Of a stretch of 64,000 nucleotides of DNA, positions 1 through 7,921 are shown piece after piece; the stretch's first letter is position 1; each line of letters starts with the position of its first letter. A program made the translations under genes and the position numbers. The notes beneath the pieces were generated by a model, which was not told where the DNA came from, did not search any database, and saw only the letters and a program-made list of their open reading frames with translations. Source of the stretch: Shouchella miscanthi (GTDB lineage Bacteria > Bacillota > Bacilli > Bacillales > Bacillaceae_D); contig NZ_CP042163.1 of assembly GCF_007725405.1 (NCBI RefSeq), positions 2,046,001 through 2,110,000 of the forward strand, written 5' to 3'.

Positions 1-62
1 AGTTTATAGGAGGAGAGATATTAGCGAAGAAAAAAAGCTATACGCATCGTTACAGGAGGTGA
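1..62 (+). CDS. C-terminal end of an upstream gene (possible sugar ABC permease), partial
   Basis: The frame starting at base 3 is open from the window edge to a TGA at 60-62. It encodes about 19 residues, a short hydrophobic stretch followed by a strongly basic tail ending RYRR. The stop lies 6 bases before the kinase ATG at 69, and the kinase Shine-Dalgarno sequence is inside this frame, the usual layout of a coupled operon. A hydrophobic stretch with a basic tail would suit a monosaccharide ABC permease, a common neighbour of YesM/YesN systems, but that is inference. The frame starting at base 2 is also open (to base 100) and would overlap the kinase, so the assignment is tentative. Confidence 0.35.
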   Translation, partial: FIGGEILAKKKSYTHRYRR

Positions 63-68
63 ATCGAT

Positions 69-1739
69 ATGAAATCAAAGAAAATGAAAGACGAGATTAA
101 GCGCTCCTTTTTCACCTATGCCATCGTGGTGGTTACTGTTATCTTTTTTATTTATTTATTATTATTATCAATCGTATTTCGTTTAACAGTTATTGAGCCT
201 AATGAAGCAAATCATGAGCATGTTTTAGCTGACGTAGAATCTGGATTCGCAGCCTATTCTAATGGGATGGAAGAGCTAGTTAATGCTTCATCAACGATTC
301 ACACCTTTTTAGAAACAGGAGAACAAGCAAGTGAGGCTTATAAAATCTTGTATGATTTTCGAAATCATCAGTCCTTACATGCAAATTTTTTGTTGTTAAA
401 TGATGATGAAGAAGTGGTGGCTACAAGCTTTTATAGCGGAACAGAGGAGGAGGCAAGAAATGGTGTTGCTTTAAATGCTCTTACTCATAAGTTAGAAGGC
501 GCTGGTGTCGTTGGGACGCGTTTAACGAGCCCATTACGAGATGTTCATCATCGCTCTTCCTATGTTTTCTCAGCGGCAATCGGTGGAGAGGAAGGCTTAC
601 TTGGGTATTTGTTTTATTTCCTCGACTTACAGTCGTTTCCAGATCAACATTATGTGTACGTAACCGATTTGTTTGAGAATGTGATTTTTTCTAATTATTC
701 CTATGGATTGACGACCCTAGGAAAACTTGACGTGAATCGAAAAGGGAACTGGATTACGCATGACGGAGACATGTTTTATAAAACACAAACGACTCTTTCT
801 AAGCAAGGGATTCAGATCATTACAATGACACCAATATCCATTTATCGTTTACTGGTGTTATATGGTGTATTGACAATGATGATAAGTAGTATTGCTATTC
901 TACTCGTTGTTTGGTTTGTTGCACCAAAGATTGTCGCGAAATCATTGCAGCCATTTGATGGATTAGTCGCGCTAATGGCATCAAAAAAGAAGTATAGTCA
1001 TCTTGATCACGAGCCGAATTATGAAGAAGTCGAAATTATTTATGAAGAATACCGAAGTCGTGTATCTGAGGTTGAGCGATTGTTAGATGAAAATCAAATT
1101 ATAATGGAGAAGAAGCGTATCAGTGAATTAAAGCATCTTGAAGCAAAGTTTAATCCTCATTTTCTTTTCAATGTTCTTGAAATGATTAAATATGAACTTA
1201 TGGCTGATCCGCAAAGTGCTTCTGACATGGTAGTGAAAACAGCAACATTGATGCGCTATAACGCTAACTTTGGACAAACATTAGTGCCGCTCGGAGAGGA
1301 TATACGTTATCTTAACGATTATTTTTCTTTACAAAAAATGAGATATGGAAAAAGGCTACACTATGAAATGACGTTCATTCCAGAATCTATATTAGACGAA
1401 GCGTCTATTCCAAAATTACTCATTCAACCATTAATTGAAAACGCAATCAAACATAATATTCATAAAACCCATTCTTTATCGATTGAAGTAACGATCAAGA
1501 CAGACGGTGATCTGCTAACGATTGAGATTAAAGATAACGGAATGGGCCTTGCTAAAGAAAAAGTGGAAGAAATTAAAGCGATTTATCTTGGAGAAAAAGA
1601 AGCATCAGAACAAACAGGTCTTCATACTGTACATCAGCTTATACAGCTTTTATACGGAGATGATTATGGTTTAATGATGCACTCACAAGTTGAAGATGGA
1701 ACAATTATGACAATTACGTTGCCACTACAAAAGGGGTGA
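69..1739 (+). CDS. YesM-type sensor histidine kinase
   Basis: This is a 556-residue membrane sensor kinase. TM1 is at about residues 15-37, followed by a large extracellular Cache-like sensor region (about 40-260) and TM2 at about 262-287. The cytoplasmic part has the His_kinase (PF06580) motif NPHFLFN, with the phosphorylated histidine at residue 364, then IQPLIENAIKH and DNGMGL of the ATPase domain. The ATG has a strong AGGAGGTG ribosome binding site. Its partner response regulator follows after 4 bases. Pairs of this family usually sense extracellular sugars or oligosaccharides and control a nearby ABC importer, so the gene cut off at the left edge is a plausible target. The ligand cannot be read from the sequence. 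Confidence 0.93.
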   Translation: MKSKKMKDEIKRSFFTYAIVVVTVIFFIYLLLLSIVFRLTVIEPNEANHEHVLADVESGFAAYSNGMEELVNASSTIHTFLETGEQASEAYKILYDFRNHQSLHANFLLLNDDEEVVATSFYSGTEEEARNGVALNALTHKLEGAGVVGTRLTSPLRDVHHRSSYVFSAAIGGEEGLLGYLFYFLDLQSFPDQHYVYVTDLFENVIFSNYSYGLTTLGKLDVNRKGNWITHDGDMFYKTQTTLSKQGIQIITMTPISIYRLLVLYGVLTMMISSIAILLVVWFVAPKIVAKSLQPFDGLVALMASKKKYSHLDHEPNYEEVEIIYEEYRSRVSEVERLLDENQIIMEKKRISELKHLEAKFNPHFLFNVLEMIKYELMADPQSASDMVVKTATLMRYNANFGQTLVPLGEDIRYLNDYFSLQKMRYGKRLHYEMTFIPESILDEASIPKLLIQPLIENAIKHNIHKTHSLSIEVTIKTDGDLLTIEIKDNGMGLAKEKVEEIKAIYLGEKEASEQTGLHTVHQLIQLLYGDDYGLMMHSQVEDGTIMTITLPLQKG

Positions 1740-1743
1740 AACC

Positions 1744-2502
1744 ATGTTGAAAGTCATTATTGTAGAAGATGAACCAATTATTTTAAAAGGATTACTTTAC
1801 CGAATTGATTGGCTCAAAACGAACTGCATTGTCATTGGTACGGCAGAAAGCGGAATCGAGGGCTGTCAGCTTATTTTGGAGAAAAAGCCAGATATTGTGA
1901 TTACAGATATTCGTATGCCCTTTAAAGATGGCTTGGAAATGTTGCAAGAAACAAAAGACGTCTGTCAGTACGAAGCCATCATTCTTTCAGGTTATGGAGA
2001 ATTTCAATACGCACAACAAGCGATTCGACTAGGTGTGCACAATTATCTATTAAAGCCTGTTGATTTAAAAGACTTTGAAGCGACACTTCATGAGTTAGCA
2101 ATGAGTGTACAAGAAAAAAGATCATCGAGCCAATCGAACAGTCATCGCCATGTACTTGATTTAAAAGTAGAATGGACAGAAGGTTCTAGTTATGCTGCAG
2201 ATGCGATTCGATATATTGAAAAACACTATGATCAAAAAATTAGCTTGGCGATGGCTAGTAAAGTGATTGGTCTTTCAACTGTAAGCGTGAATACAAAATT
2301 AAAAGAGCGAACGGGGTATAGTTTTAATGAGTTACTAACCCGTTATCGATTAACTAAAGCGATTCAAAAATTGCAGCACGAAAATAGTCTAGTCTATGAA
2401 GTGGCTGAACAAACGGGGTTTAGCGATTACAAATATTTCAGTGCAGTTTTCAAAAAGTATATTGGTACTTCACCAAAGCAATTCCTCAAAAAGGGTATGT
2501 GA
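1744..2502 (+). CDS. YesN-type response regulator, AraC family output
   Basis: This 252-residue regulator has a receiver domain (about 1-120) with acidic residues E8/D9, phospho-acceptor D55 in VITDIRMP and the conserved K104 in LLKP. Two AraC helix-turn-helix motifs follow at about 150-250, the second ending GTSPKQFLKK. It starts 4 bases after the kinase stop, with GGGGTGA as ribosome binding site. It is shorter than many YesN proteins because the linker between receiver and DNA-binding domain is short. It should be phosphorylated by the preceding kinase and activate a carbohydrate-related promoter. The target genes are not identifiable within this window. Confidence 0.93.
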   Translation: MLKVIIVEDEPIILKGLLYRIDWLKTNCIVIGTAESGIEGCQLILEKKPDIVITDIRMPFKDGLEMLQETKDVCQYEAIILSGYGEFQYAQQAIRLGVHNYLLKPVDLKDFEATLHELAMSVQEKRSSSQSNSHRHVLDLKVEWTEGSSYAADAIRYIEKHYDQKISLAMASKVIGLSTVSVNTKLKERTGYSFNELLTRYRLTKAIQKLQHENSLVYEVAEQTGFSDYKYFSAVFKKYIGTSPKQFLKKGM

Positions 2503-2583
2503 TGGACGTTTTTGATCCATCTGTTTAATACGAGGATTAACGTGGAATAAACCAATAGATGGATATAAAGGAGGAAAGACAAG

Positions 2584-3588
2584 ATGAAGCAACAACAAAT
2601 TCGACTGCGTGAACGGCCTGACGGGTGGCCTAGTGAAGAGACTTTTTCGTATGAAGAGGGGGAAGTGAAAGAGCCTACACAAGATGAAGTGACGTTAAAA
2701 ACCCGCTATCTCTCAGTTGATCCGTACATGCGAGGAAGAATGAACGATACAAAATCGTATGTAGAACCCTTTCAAATAGGAGAACCTTTAAACGGTGGAA
2801 TTGTGGCAGAAGTCACGAAAACAAAATCAGAAAAGTTAAAGGTTGGCGATATTGTTTCAGGTGCATTAAATTGGCAAGAATACAATACTGTTCCTGCAGA
2901 CACTGTACGTAAACTTGACCTACACGGAGCACCGATGTCAACAGCGTTAGGTGTGTTAGGAATGCCAGGGCTCACGGCGTACTTTGGTATGTATCACATT
3001 GGCGAGCCGAAAGAAGGCGAGACTGTCGTGGTATCAGGTGCAGCAGGTGCCGTTGGGTCCATTGCAGGGCAATTAGCTAAACGAAAAGGTGCACACGTTG
3101 TGGGCATTGTTGGTTCAAAGGAAAAAGCAGACTATATTCGTTCTATCGGGTTTGACGAGGCTATTGACTACAAAGAAAAGCATGTGGGGCAAGCATTAGA
3201 ACAAGCATGTCCAAATGGAATTGATGTTTATTTTGAAAATGTTGGTGGCGAGATCTCAGATCAAGTCTGGCCGCTTCTTAACTCATTCGCTAGAGTCCCT
3301 GTTTGTGGTGCGATTTCTTCGTATAATCTAGAACAAGGAGAAGAAGATATAGGAAGACGGGTGCAAGGATACCTGGTAAAAGCTCGTGTGAAAATGCAAG
3401 GTTTCCTTGTAGGTGATTTCCAAAGTCATTACAAGGAAGCGTACGCGGATTTATCACGTTATTTACAAAACGATGAATTACAGTTTGAAGAAACGATTCA
3501 TGAAGGATTCGATAAAGTACCAGAAGCTTTTCTTGGTTTATTTAAAGGGAAAAATATAGGCAAGCAGCTTGTAAAAGTAGAGAAATAA
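2584..3588 (+). CDS. NADP-dependent oxidoreductase, zinc-free MDR family (YfmJ/CurA-like)
   Basis: This is a 334-residue medium-chain dehydrogenase/reductase of the leukotriene B4 12-hydroxydehydrogenase/curcumin reductase group. An N-terminal GroES-like domain with VDPYMRGRM precedes a Rossmann domain containing GAAGAVGSIAGQLAK (about residues 150-165) and YFENVGG. The cysteine and histidine ligands of zinc alcohol dehydrogenases are absent, as expected for this branch, which reduces alpha,beta-unsaturated carbonyls with NADPH. B. subtilis YfmJ is the closest relative I recall. The ribosome binding site AAGGAGG lies 7 bases upstream of the ATG. It is monocistronic and ends at a palindromic terminator. 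Confidence 0.9.
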   Translation: MKQQQIRLRERPDGWPSEETFSYEEGEVKEPTQDEVTLKTRYLSVDPYMRGRMNDTKSYVEPFQIGEPLNGGIVAEVTKTKSEKLKVGDIVSGALNWQEYNTVPADTVRKLDLHGAPMSTALGVLGMPGLTAYFGMYHIGEPKEGETVVVSGAAGAVGSIAGQLAKRKGAHVVGIVGSKEKADYIRSIGFDEAIDYKEKHVGQALEQACPNGIDVYFENVGGEISDQVWPLLNSFARVPVCGAISSYNLEQGEEDIGRRVQGYLVKARVKMQGFLVGDFQSHYKEAYADLSRYLQNDELQFEETIHEGFDKVPEAFLGLFKGKNIGKQLVKVEK

Positions 3589-3590
3589 AA

Positions 3591-3626
3591 AGAAGCGTTC
3601 ATACGATCGTATGAACGCTTTTTCTC
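3591..3626. terminator. Bidirectional terminator between oxidoreductase and MFS gene
   Basis: A perfect 24-base palindrome at 3595-3618 (left arm GCGTTCATACGA) is flanked by A-rich sequence on the left and TTTTTCTC on the right. It sits between two convergent genes and can serve both. Confidence 0.85.
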
Positions 3627-3634
3627 GTCGACTT

Positions 3635-4771
3635 TTATTTCATTTTCACAGCGATAATCGCAACAATTAATCCAATGACAGCAAATAAACCGCCTACAGG
3701 GGCATTAAAATCGACCGTGTATACATCAATTGTCAATCCACCAACAACCGAGCCAATGGCCATACCAACATGAGTAGCAGAGTTGTTAATACTTTGTTGG
3801 ATGTCAGACGTTTTCGGTGCAGAAGCAACGAGATGTCCTTGTATAGCCGGTGTAATCGTCCAGCTTAAAAAGTTCCACAACATTAAAAGTGGAATAAGTA
3901 GTATCCCGCTGTTTGAAACAAGCGGTATGATAAACAGGACAAAGGCAAAAAAGGATAATGCGACAACCATCGTCTGTCGATTGCCAAATCGATCCGATGC
4001 ATATCCCCCAAACCAACTTCCGCAAATAGCCGCTATACCGAATAACAAATAAAGAAAGCTTAGGGCATTCCCTGATACATGTAACGTTGATTGTAAGAAG
4101 GGTGTTAAAAACGCATATAGTGTTAAATGACCAATAAAAAACAAAATGGAAACAGAATGTACCATCAAAATAGTTGGTTTCCGTAGGGCACGTAGTTGTG
4201 TCGATAGAGGCACATACGGCTTTGGTTCAATGGGATTTAATGTGAACTGGATCAATACCATTAAAATAAAGGTTACAACTACAATAAAGACAAACGGCGC
4301 CCGCCACCCCCATTCGTTTCCAAGAAATAGACCTAATGGTACACCTAATACTAACGAGGCACTTACACCCATCAATACAGTTCCAATGGCTCTGGAGCGA
4401 TAGGCTTCTGAACTAATTTGCGATGCAATGGTTAAACATAACGAAACAAGGAGAGCCGCACCTGATGCCGATAAAATACGTGATACAAGAAGTACGAATA
4501 AACTATTGCTGATGACCGCAATACCATTTGAAAACAAAAATAGCACGAGAACAATCATAATTAATTTTTTTCGTTCCACTTTTGCAGTAAGGGATAGCAA
4601 AACCGGACCAGCAATCGCAAAGCTGAGAGAAAAAGCAGAAATTAATAAGCCGGCTTGACCTAGTGTGATATCTAAATCAGCTGCAATGAAAGGTAAGATA
4701 CCTCCAATAATTAATTCAACTAGGCCTACAATAAAGGTAAGCGTTGTTAATAGGTAAATTCTTTTGTCCAA
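3635..4771 (-). CDS. MFS efflux transporter, PbuE-like (purine base/nucleoside export?)
   Basis: This is a 378-residue DHA1-type major facilitator with 12 predicted membrane segments. From memory it matches B. subtilis PbuE (the purine efflux pump) in several places, including VGLVELIIGGILP near the N-terminus, the loop between TM2 and TM3, and SDIQQSINNSATHVG near TM11. The start is a TTG preceded by GGGGAGG at good spacing. A purine-export role is inferred from this similarity; the family also contains sugar and drug exporters. The gene has a leader of about 130 bases that ends in an intrinsic terminator just before the ribosome binding site, so it is probably controlled by transcription attenuation. 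B. subtilis pbuE is controlled by an adenine riboswitch, but the leader here does not show that consensus. Confidence 0.85.
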   Translation of the reverse strand: MDKRIYLLTTLTFIVGLVELIIGGILPFIAADLDITLGQAGLLISAFSLSFAIAGPVLLSLTAKVERKKLIMIVLVLFLFSNGIAVISNSLFVLLVSRILSASGAALLVSLCLTIASQISSEAYRSRAIGTVLMGVSASLVLGVPLGLFLGNEWGWRAPFVFIVVVTFILMVLIQFTLNPIEPKPYVPLSTQLRALRKPTILMVHSVSILFFIGHLTLYAFLTPFLQSTLHVSGNALSFLYLLFGIAAICGSWFGGYASDRFGNRQTMVVALSFFAFVLFIIPLVSNSGILLIPLLMLWNFLSWTITPAIQGHLVASAPKTSDIQQSINNSATHVGMAIGSVVGGLTIDVYTVDFNAPVGGLFAVIGLIVAIIAVKMK

Positions 4772-4785
4772 AACGGTTCCTCCCC

Positions 4786-4823
4786 AAATAAAAACAGGAC
4801 CTCCTGTGAAACGGGAGGCCCTG
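4786..4823 (-). terminator. Leader terminator (attenuator) upstream of the PbuE-like gene
   Basis: On the minus strand a 10-base-pair stem (arms at 4814-4823 and 4795-4804, one G-U pair, 9-base loop) is followed directly by TTTTTATTT. It lies between the putative promoter and the ribosome binding site (GGGGAGG, about 4779-4785) of the exporter. It can therefore only act on transcripts heading into that gene. Confidence 0.75.
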
Positions 4824-4838
4824 CATTAAAGCATACAT

Positions 4839-4925
4839 GTGCTAATTCGCTAACATAACGCCCATAGTTATGTCGCCTGAATACGTAATTACTCATAAGT
4901 TAGCACGGCTTTAAGGAAGTGTCAA
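4839..4925 (-). promoter_or_regulatory. Promoter and structured leader of the PbuE-like exporter
   Basis: On the minus strand a consensus -35 TTGACA (4920-4925) is followed 17 bases later by a weak -10 TAACTT (4897-4902). The predicted leader contains a perfect hairpin CATAAC/GTTATG (4854-4859 with 4867-4872). It also has repeated GTTAGC/TTAGCAC elements (4839-4845, 4849-4854) that match GTGCTAAC in the -10 region (4899-4906). Together with the terminator before the start codon this looks like a cis-acting switch or a repressor site. I could not match it to a known riboswitch class. Confidence 0.5.
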
Positions 4926-4929
4926 TCGG

Positions 4930-5508
4930 TCAATGTTCATTTGCTTCTTTGTCAATCTTCTCTGTTTCTGCTGGTGACTGCTTCGTAACATAGGTGCCTG
5001 CAATAAGGTCATGTATGGAGCGTCTTGATTTTGATAAGCCAACCATAAACGCACTAGCAACTAATAAAATTAAAGATGGAAAAAAGCCAAGAGCTAGTAT
5101 GGTGAAATCGAATCCAGATAAAATGAATTCCTCACTCAAATCGTTGTTTTGTACGAATGTTAGCCATATTCGTGTATCAACAGTGAAAGAGAGGATTGTA
5201 ACGCTAATAAGTATAGGTAACACATAGATAAGGCCGCCAATAATAGTACGTTTAATCATTGTCCAAATTCCTACGTTTGTACCGTCCATGTGAATGATGC
5301 GAATCTTAAACACCCGTTTACCGACCGTGTAACCATACCAAAAAACTGGTAGTAGTAGTGCGTACAAAAACTGTGCTAATTCTGTAATACCATCTTGCCA
5401 AGCTGCTAGTAAGAATAATCCTAGAAGAAATGCCAATCCATTAAATAAAATACCATCAAGTAAAAGGGCCCCAAGTCGTATCCAAAATCCTGCTGGTTTT
5501 GTTTCCAT
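4930..5508 (-). CDS. RDD family membrane protein
   Basis: This 192-residue protein fits the RDD family. It has an N-terminal FWIRLGALLLDGILFN segment with the characteristic R and D, three or four hydrophobic segments, and a short charged tail. The start chosen is the ATG at 5508, which has a strong AAGGAGGGATC site. An upstream in-frame ATG at 5541 would place the ribosome binding site inside the gene. RDD proteins are poorly understood; some are Na+/H+ antiporters or transport-associated, which would suit an alkaliphile, but nothing here proves it. It is transcribed divergently from the ABC-F gene. Confidence 0.85.
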   Translation of the reverse strand: METKPAGFWIRLGALLLDGILFNGLAFLLGLFLLAAWQDGITELAQFLYALLLPVFWYGYTVGKRVFKIRIIHMDGTNVGIWTMIKRTIIGGLIYVLPILISVTILSFTVDTRIWLTFVQNNDLSEEFILSGFDFTILALGFFPSLILLVASAFMVGLSKSRRSIHDLIAGTYVTKQSPAETEKIDKEANEH

Positions 5509-5571
5509 ATGATCCCTCCTTTCCCTTTTAGAATATACCATATATTCTCTACTTTTATATAGCCTGACAGG

Positions 5572-5609
5572 AGTGTAAGCTTACACTGTATGGATAGTTG
5601 TGGTACAAT
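5572..5609 (+). promoter_or_regulatory. ABC-F gene promoter overlapped by a perfect palindrome
   Basis: The perfect 16-base palindrome AGTGTAAGCTTACACT lies at 5572-5587. Its right half forms the -35 region (TTACAC, 5581-5586). After 17 bases there is an extended -10, TGGTACAAT (TACAAT at 5604-5609). The position between two divergent genes suggests an operator. Confidence 0.5.
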
Positions 5610-5658
5610 TGTTTATTGGAAAAGCAGATAACGCTTACGCATAAAGGATTGATAATAG

Positions 5659-7212
5659 ATGAGTATTTTAACAGTGAAAAATTTAAGCCACGGCTTCGGT
5701 GATCGTGCCATTTTTCAAGATGTTTCGTTTCGATTATTAAAAGGCGAACATATTGGATTAATTGGTGCAAACGGTGAAGGAAAATCAACGTTTATGAATA
5801 TTATTACCGGTAAGCTTATGCCAGATGAAGGAAAAGTAGAATGGTCAAAGAAAGTTCGAGTTGGCTATTTAGACCAGCATACCGTTCTTGAGCGTGGAAT
5901 GACCATGCGGGATGTGCTAAAAGGTGCGTTTCAGTATTTGTACGACATGGAAACTGAAATGAATCAAATGTACGAGAAAATGGGAGACGTCACTCCAGAA
6001 GAGCTGGAAAAGCTATTAGAAGAGGTTGGTGTCATTCAAGACACGCTGACGAACAATGATTTCTATACCATTGACGCAAAAGTGGAAGAAGTTGCTCGTG
6101 GTCTAGGGCTAGATGATGTCGGTTTAGAAAAAGATGTAGAAGATTTAAGTGGTGGACAGCGAACGAAAGTATTACTGGCGAAACTATTACTTGAAAAACC
6201 GGACATTCTTTTACTAGATGAGCCGACAAACTATTTAGATGAACAACATATTGAATGGCTAAGACGATACCTACAGGAATATGAGAATGCGTTTATTCTT
6301 ATTTCTCATGATATTCCATTTTTGAACAGTGTTATTAATTTAATTTATCATATGGAAAATCAAGAGTTAAACCGCTATGTTGGGGATTATGATCACTTTC
6401 TAGAAGTGCACGAAATGAAAAAGCAACAGCTTGAAGCAGCGTATAAACGCCAGCAGCAGGAAATGTCTCAGTTAAAAGACTTTGTTGCTCGGAATAAAGC
6501 ACGAGTTTCCACACGAAACATGGCTATGTCTAGGCAGAAGAAACTGGATAAAATGGATGTCATTGAACTTGCAAAAGAAAAACCAAAACCAGAATTTCAT
6601 TTCAAAGAAGCTCGTTCAACAAGTAAGCTTATTTTCGAGACAAAAGAGCTTGTTATTGGGTACGATGAGCCATTATCTAGACCGCTTGATTTACGGATGG
6701 AGCGTGGGCAGAAAATTGCTTTAGTTGGAGCGAACGGTATCGGGAAAACGACCCTTTTGAAAAGTTTACTTGGCATTCAAAAGCCTATTTCTGGTGCAGT
6801 CGAACGAGGCGATTATCAAGAGGTTGGTTATTTTGAACAAGAGGCAAAAGCAACGAATAATACGTGCATTGAAGAAATTTGGCAAGAGTTCCCTTCTCTC
6901 GGACAAGGAGAAGTTCGTTCAGCTCTAGCAAAATGTGGCCTTACTACAAAACACATTGAGAGTAAGATGGTTGTGTTAAGTGGGGGCGAAAAAGCCAAAG
7001 TCCGCTTATGCAAACTGATTAATCGAGAGTCGAATATTTTAGTCCTGGATGAGCCAACAAACCATTTAGATGTAGATGCAAAAGAAGAACTAAAACGCGC
7101 ATTAAAGGCATACAAAGGTAGCATTATGTTGATTTCCCACGAACCAGAATTTTATCAAGATATTGTTACGGAAACATGGAACTGTGAGAGCTGGACGACA
7201 AAAGTCGTCTAA
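5659..7212 (+). CDS. ABC-F family ATPase (YfmM/YbiT-like)
   Basis: This is a 517-residue soluble protein with two ABC domains and no membrane segment. Domain 1 has Walker A GANGEGKST (about 36-44), signature LSGGQRTKV and Walker B LLLDEPTNYLD. A charged helical linker of about 80 residues leads to domain 2, with GANGIGKTT, LSGGEKAKV and LVLDEPTNHLD. ABC-F proteins act at the ribosomal E site in translation or antibiotic resistance. The short linker and the similarity I recall point to the housekeeping YfmM/YbiT group rather than a resistance determinant, but this is not certain. The ribosome binding site is weak (AAGGATTG). The gene ends at a strong terminator. Confidence 0.9.
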   Translation: MSILTVKNLSHGFGDRAIFQDVSFRLLKGEHIGLIGANGEGKSTFMNIITGKLMPDEGKVEWSKKVRVGYLDQHTVLERGMTMRDVLKGAFQYLYDMETEMNQMYEKMGDVTPEELEKLLEEVGVIQDTLTNNDFYTIDAKVEEVARGLGLDDVGLEKDVEDLSGGQRTKVLLAKLLLEKPDILLLDEPTNYLDEQHIEWLRRYLQEYENAFILISHDIPFLNSVINLIYHMENQELNRYVGDYDHFLEVHEMKKQQLEAAYKRQQQEMSQLKDFVARNKARVSTRNMAMSRQKKLDKMDVIELAKEKPKPEFHFKEARSTSKLIFETKELVIGYDEPLSRPLDLRMERGQKIALVGANGIGKTTLLKSLLGIQKPISGAVERGDYQEVGYFEQEAKATNNTCIEEIWQEFPSLGQGEVRSALAKCGLTTKHIESKMVVLSGGEKAKVRLCKLINRESNILVLDEPTNHLDVDAKEELKRALKAYKGSIMLISHEPEFYQDIVTETWNCESWTTKVV

Positions 7213-7220
7213 TACGAACG

Positions 7221-7255
7221 AAAACGAAGATGACAAGCTCATCTTCGTTTTTTTC
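7221..7255 (+). terminator. Terminator after the ABC-F gene
   Basis: AAAACGAAGATGA (7221-7233) pairs with 7239-7251 across a 5-base loop and runs into a T tract. It is a classic intrinsic terminator 9 bases after the stop codon. Confidence 0.9.
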
Positions 7256-7258
7256 TAT

Positions 7259-7289
7259 ATTTATACAGAAAAAGACCGTTTGTATAAAT
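7259..7289. promoter_or_regulatory. Inverted repeat upstream of the HAD gene (possible operator)
   Basis: ATTTATACA at 7259-7267 is exactly mirrored by TGTATAAAT at 7281-7289, with a 13-base spacer. It stands about 70 bases before the HAD gene, where a promoter would be expected. Confidence 0.35.
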
Positions 7290-7355
7290 AAAAAACACAT
7301 AATTTAGATTCAAGAACAAATGCTAGGACAAGAAAAGAACGAAACGGAGGATGAC

Positions 7356-7892
7356 ATGAATCAAGCCGTATTTTTAGACCGAGATGGCGTTATTAATGAG
7401 GTTAAAACGAACAGAGTAACGTTTGTCAATAAACCAACTGACTTTTACTTACTTGATGGGGTTGGAGAAGCCATTCGATCTTTTAATCAATCTGGTTTCG
7501 CTGTTTTTGTCGTGACAAATCAAGGTGGTGTAGGTCTTGGCTATATGACAGAAAAGACACTGCGCACGATTCATGAAAAAATGGTTAAACTCCTAGCTCA
7601 ACATGGTGCAACCGTCAACGATATCGCATATTGTATCCATCGACCAAATGAAGGTTGTCATTGTCGAAAGCCAGGCCCGCTTATGATCAAGCAATTAAGC
7701 GATATGTATGGAGTCGATCCAACAACAAGTATCATGGTAGGCGATCGAGAACCCGACATTAAAGCAGGTAAGAAGGCAGGCTGTAAAACGGTTTTAGTCG
7801 GTAGTCGAACGAATGCAAATTATGGTGCAGATGCCGTTTTTAAAACTTTGGCTGATGCTGTTCCTTGGATTTTAAAAGAGAAAAGCCTATAA
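7356..7892 (+). CDS. HAD-family hydrolase, GmhB-like (histidinol-phosphatase/heptose bisphosphatase type)
   Basis: This is a 178-residue HAD phosphatase of subfamily IIIA. It has the catalytic DRDGVIN at its N-terminus, motif II VVTNQGG, the zinc-binding loop CIHRPNEGCHCRKP typical of GmhB, and motif III VGDREPDI. The ATG at 7356 was chosen because GGAGG lies 5 bases upstream; an in-frame ATG at 7320 has no ribosome binding site. The natural substrate is a phosphorylated sugar or histidinol phosphate in known relatives. There is no heptose or histidine pathway next to it, so the substrate is open. The following MBL hydrolase starts 29 bases downstream, probably in the same operon. Confidence 0.9.
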   Translation: MNQAVFLDRDGVINEVKTNRVTFVNKPTDFYLLDGVGEAIRSFNQSGFAVFVVTNQGGVGLGYMTEKTLRTIHEKMVKLLAQHGATVNDIAYCIHRPNEGCHCRKPGPLMIKQLSDMYGVDPTTSIMVGDREPDIKAGKKAGCKTVLVGSRTNANYGADAVFKTLADAVPWILKEKSL

Positions 7893-7921
7893 AGGCAGAT
7901 GTATTCTTAAGGAGGATGAAA

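Noticed and set aside
2470-2682. 70-residue minus-strand frame between the response regulator and the oxidoreductase
   Set aside because: It overlaps both real genes antisense and lacks a ribosome binding site.
4839-4925. Adenine/guanine riboswitch in front of the PbuE-like gene
   Set aside because: The conserved J2/3 (UUUCUAC-like) and J3/1 sequences and the L2/L3 loop elements are not present; only a generic hairpin, repeats and a terminator are seen.
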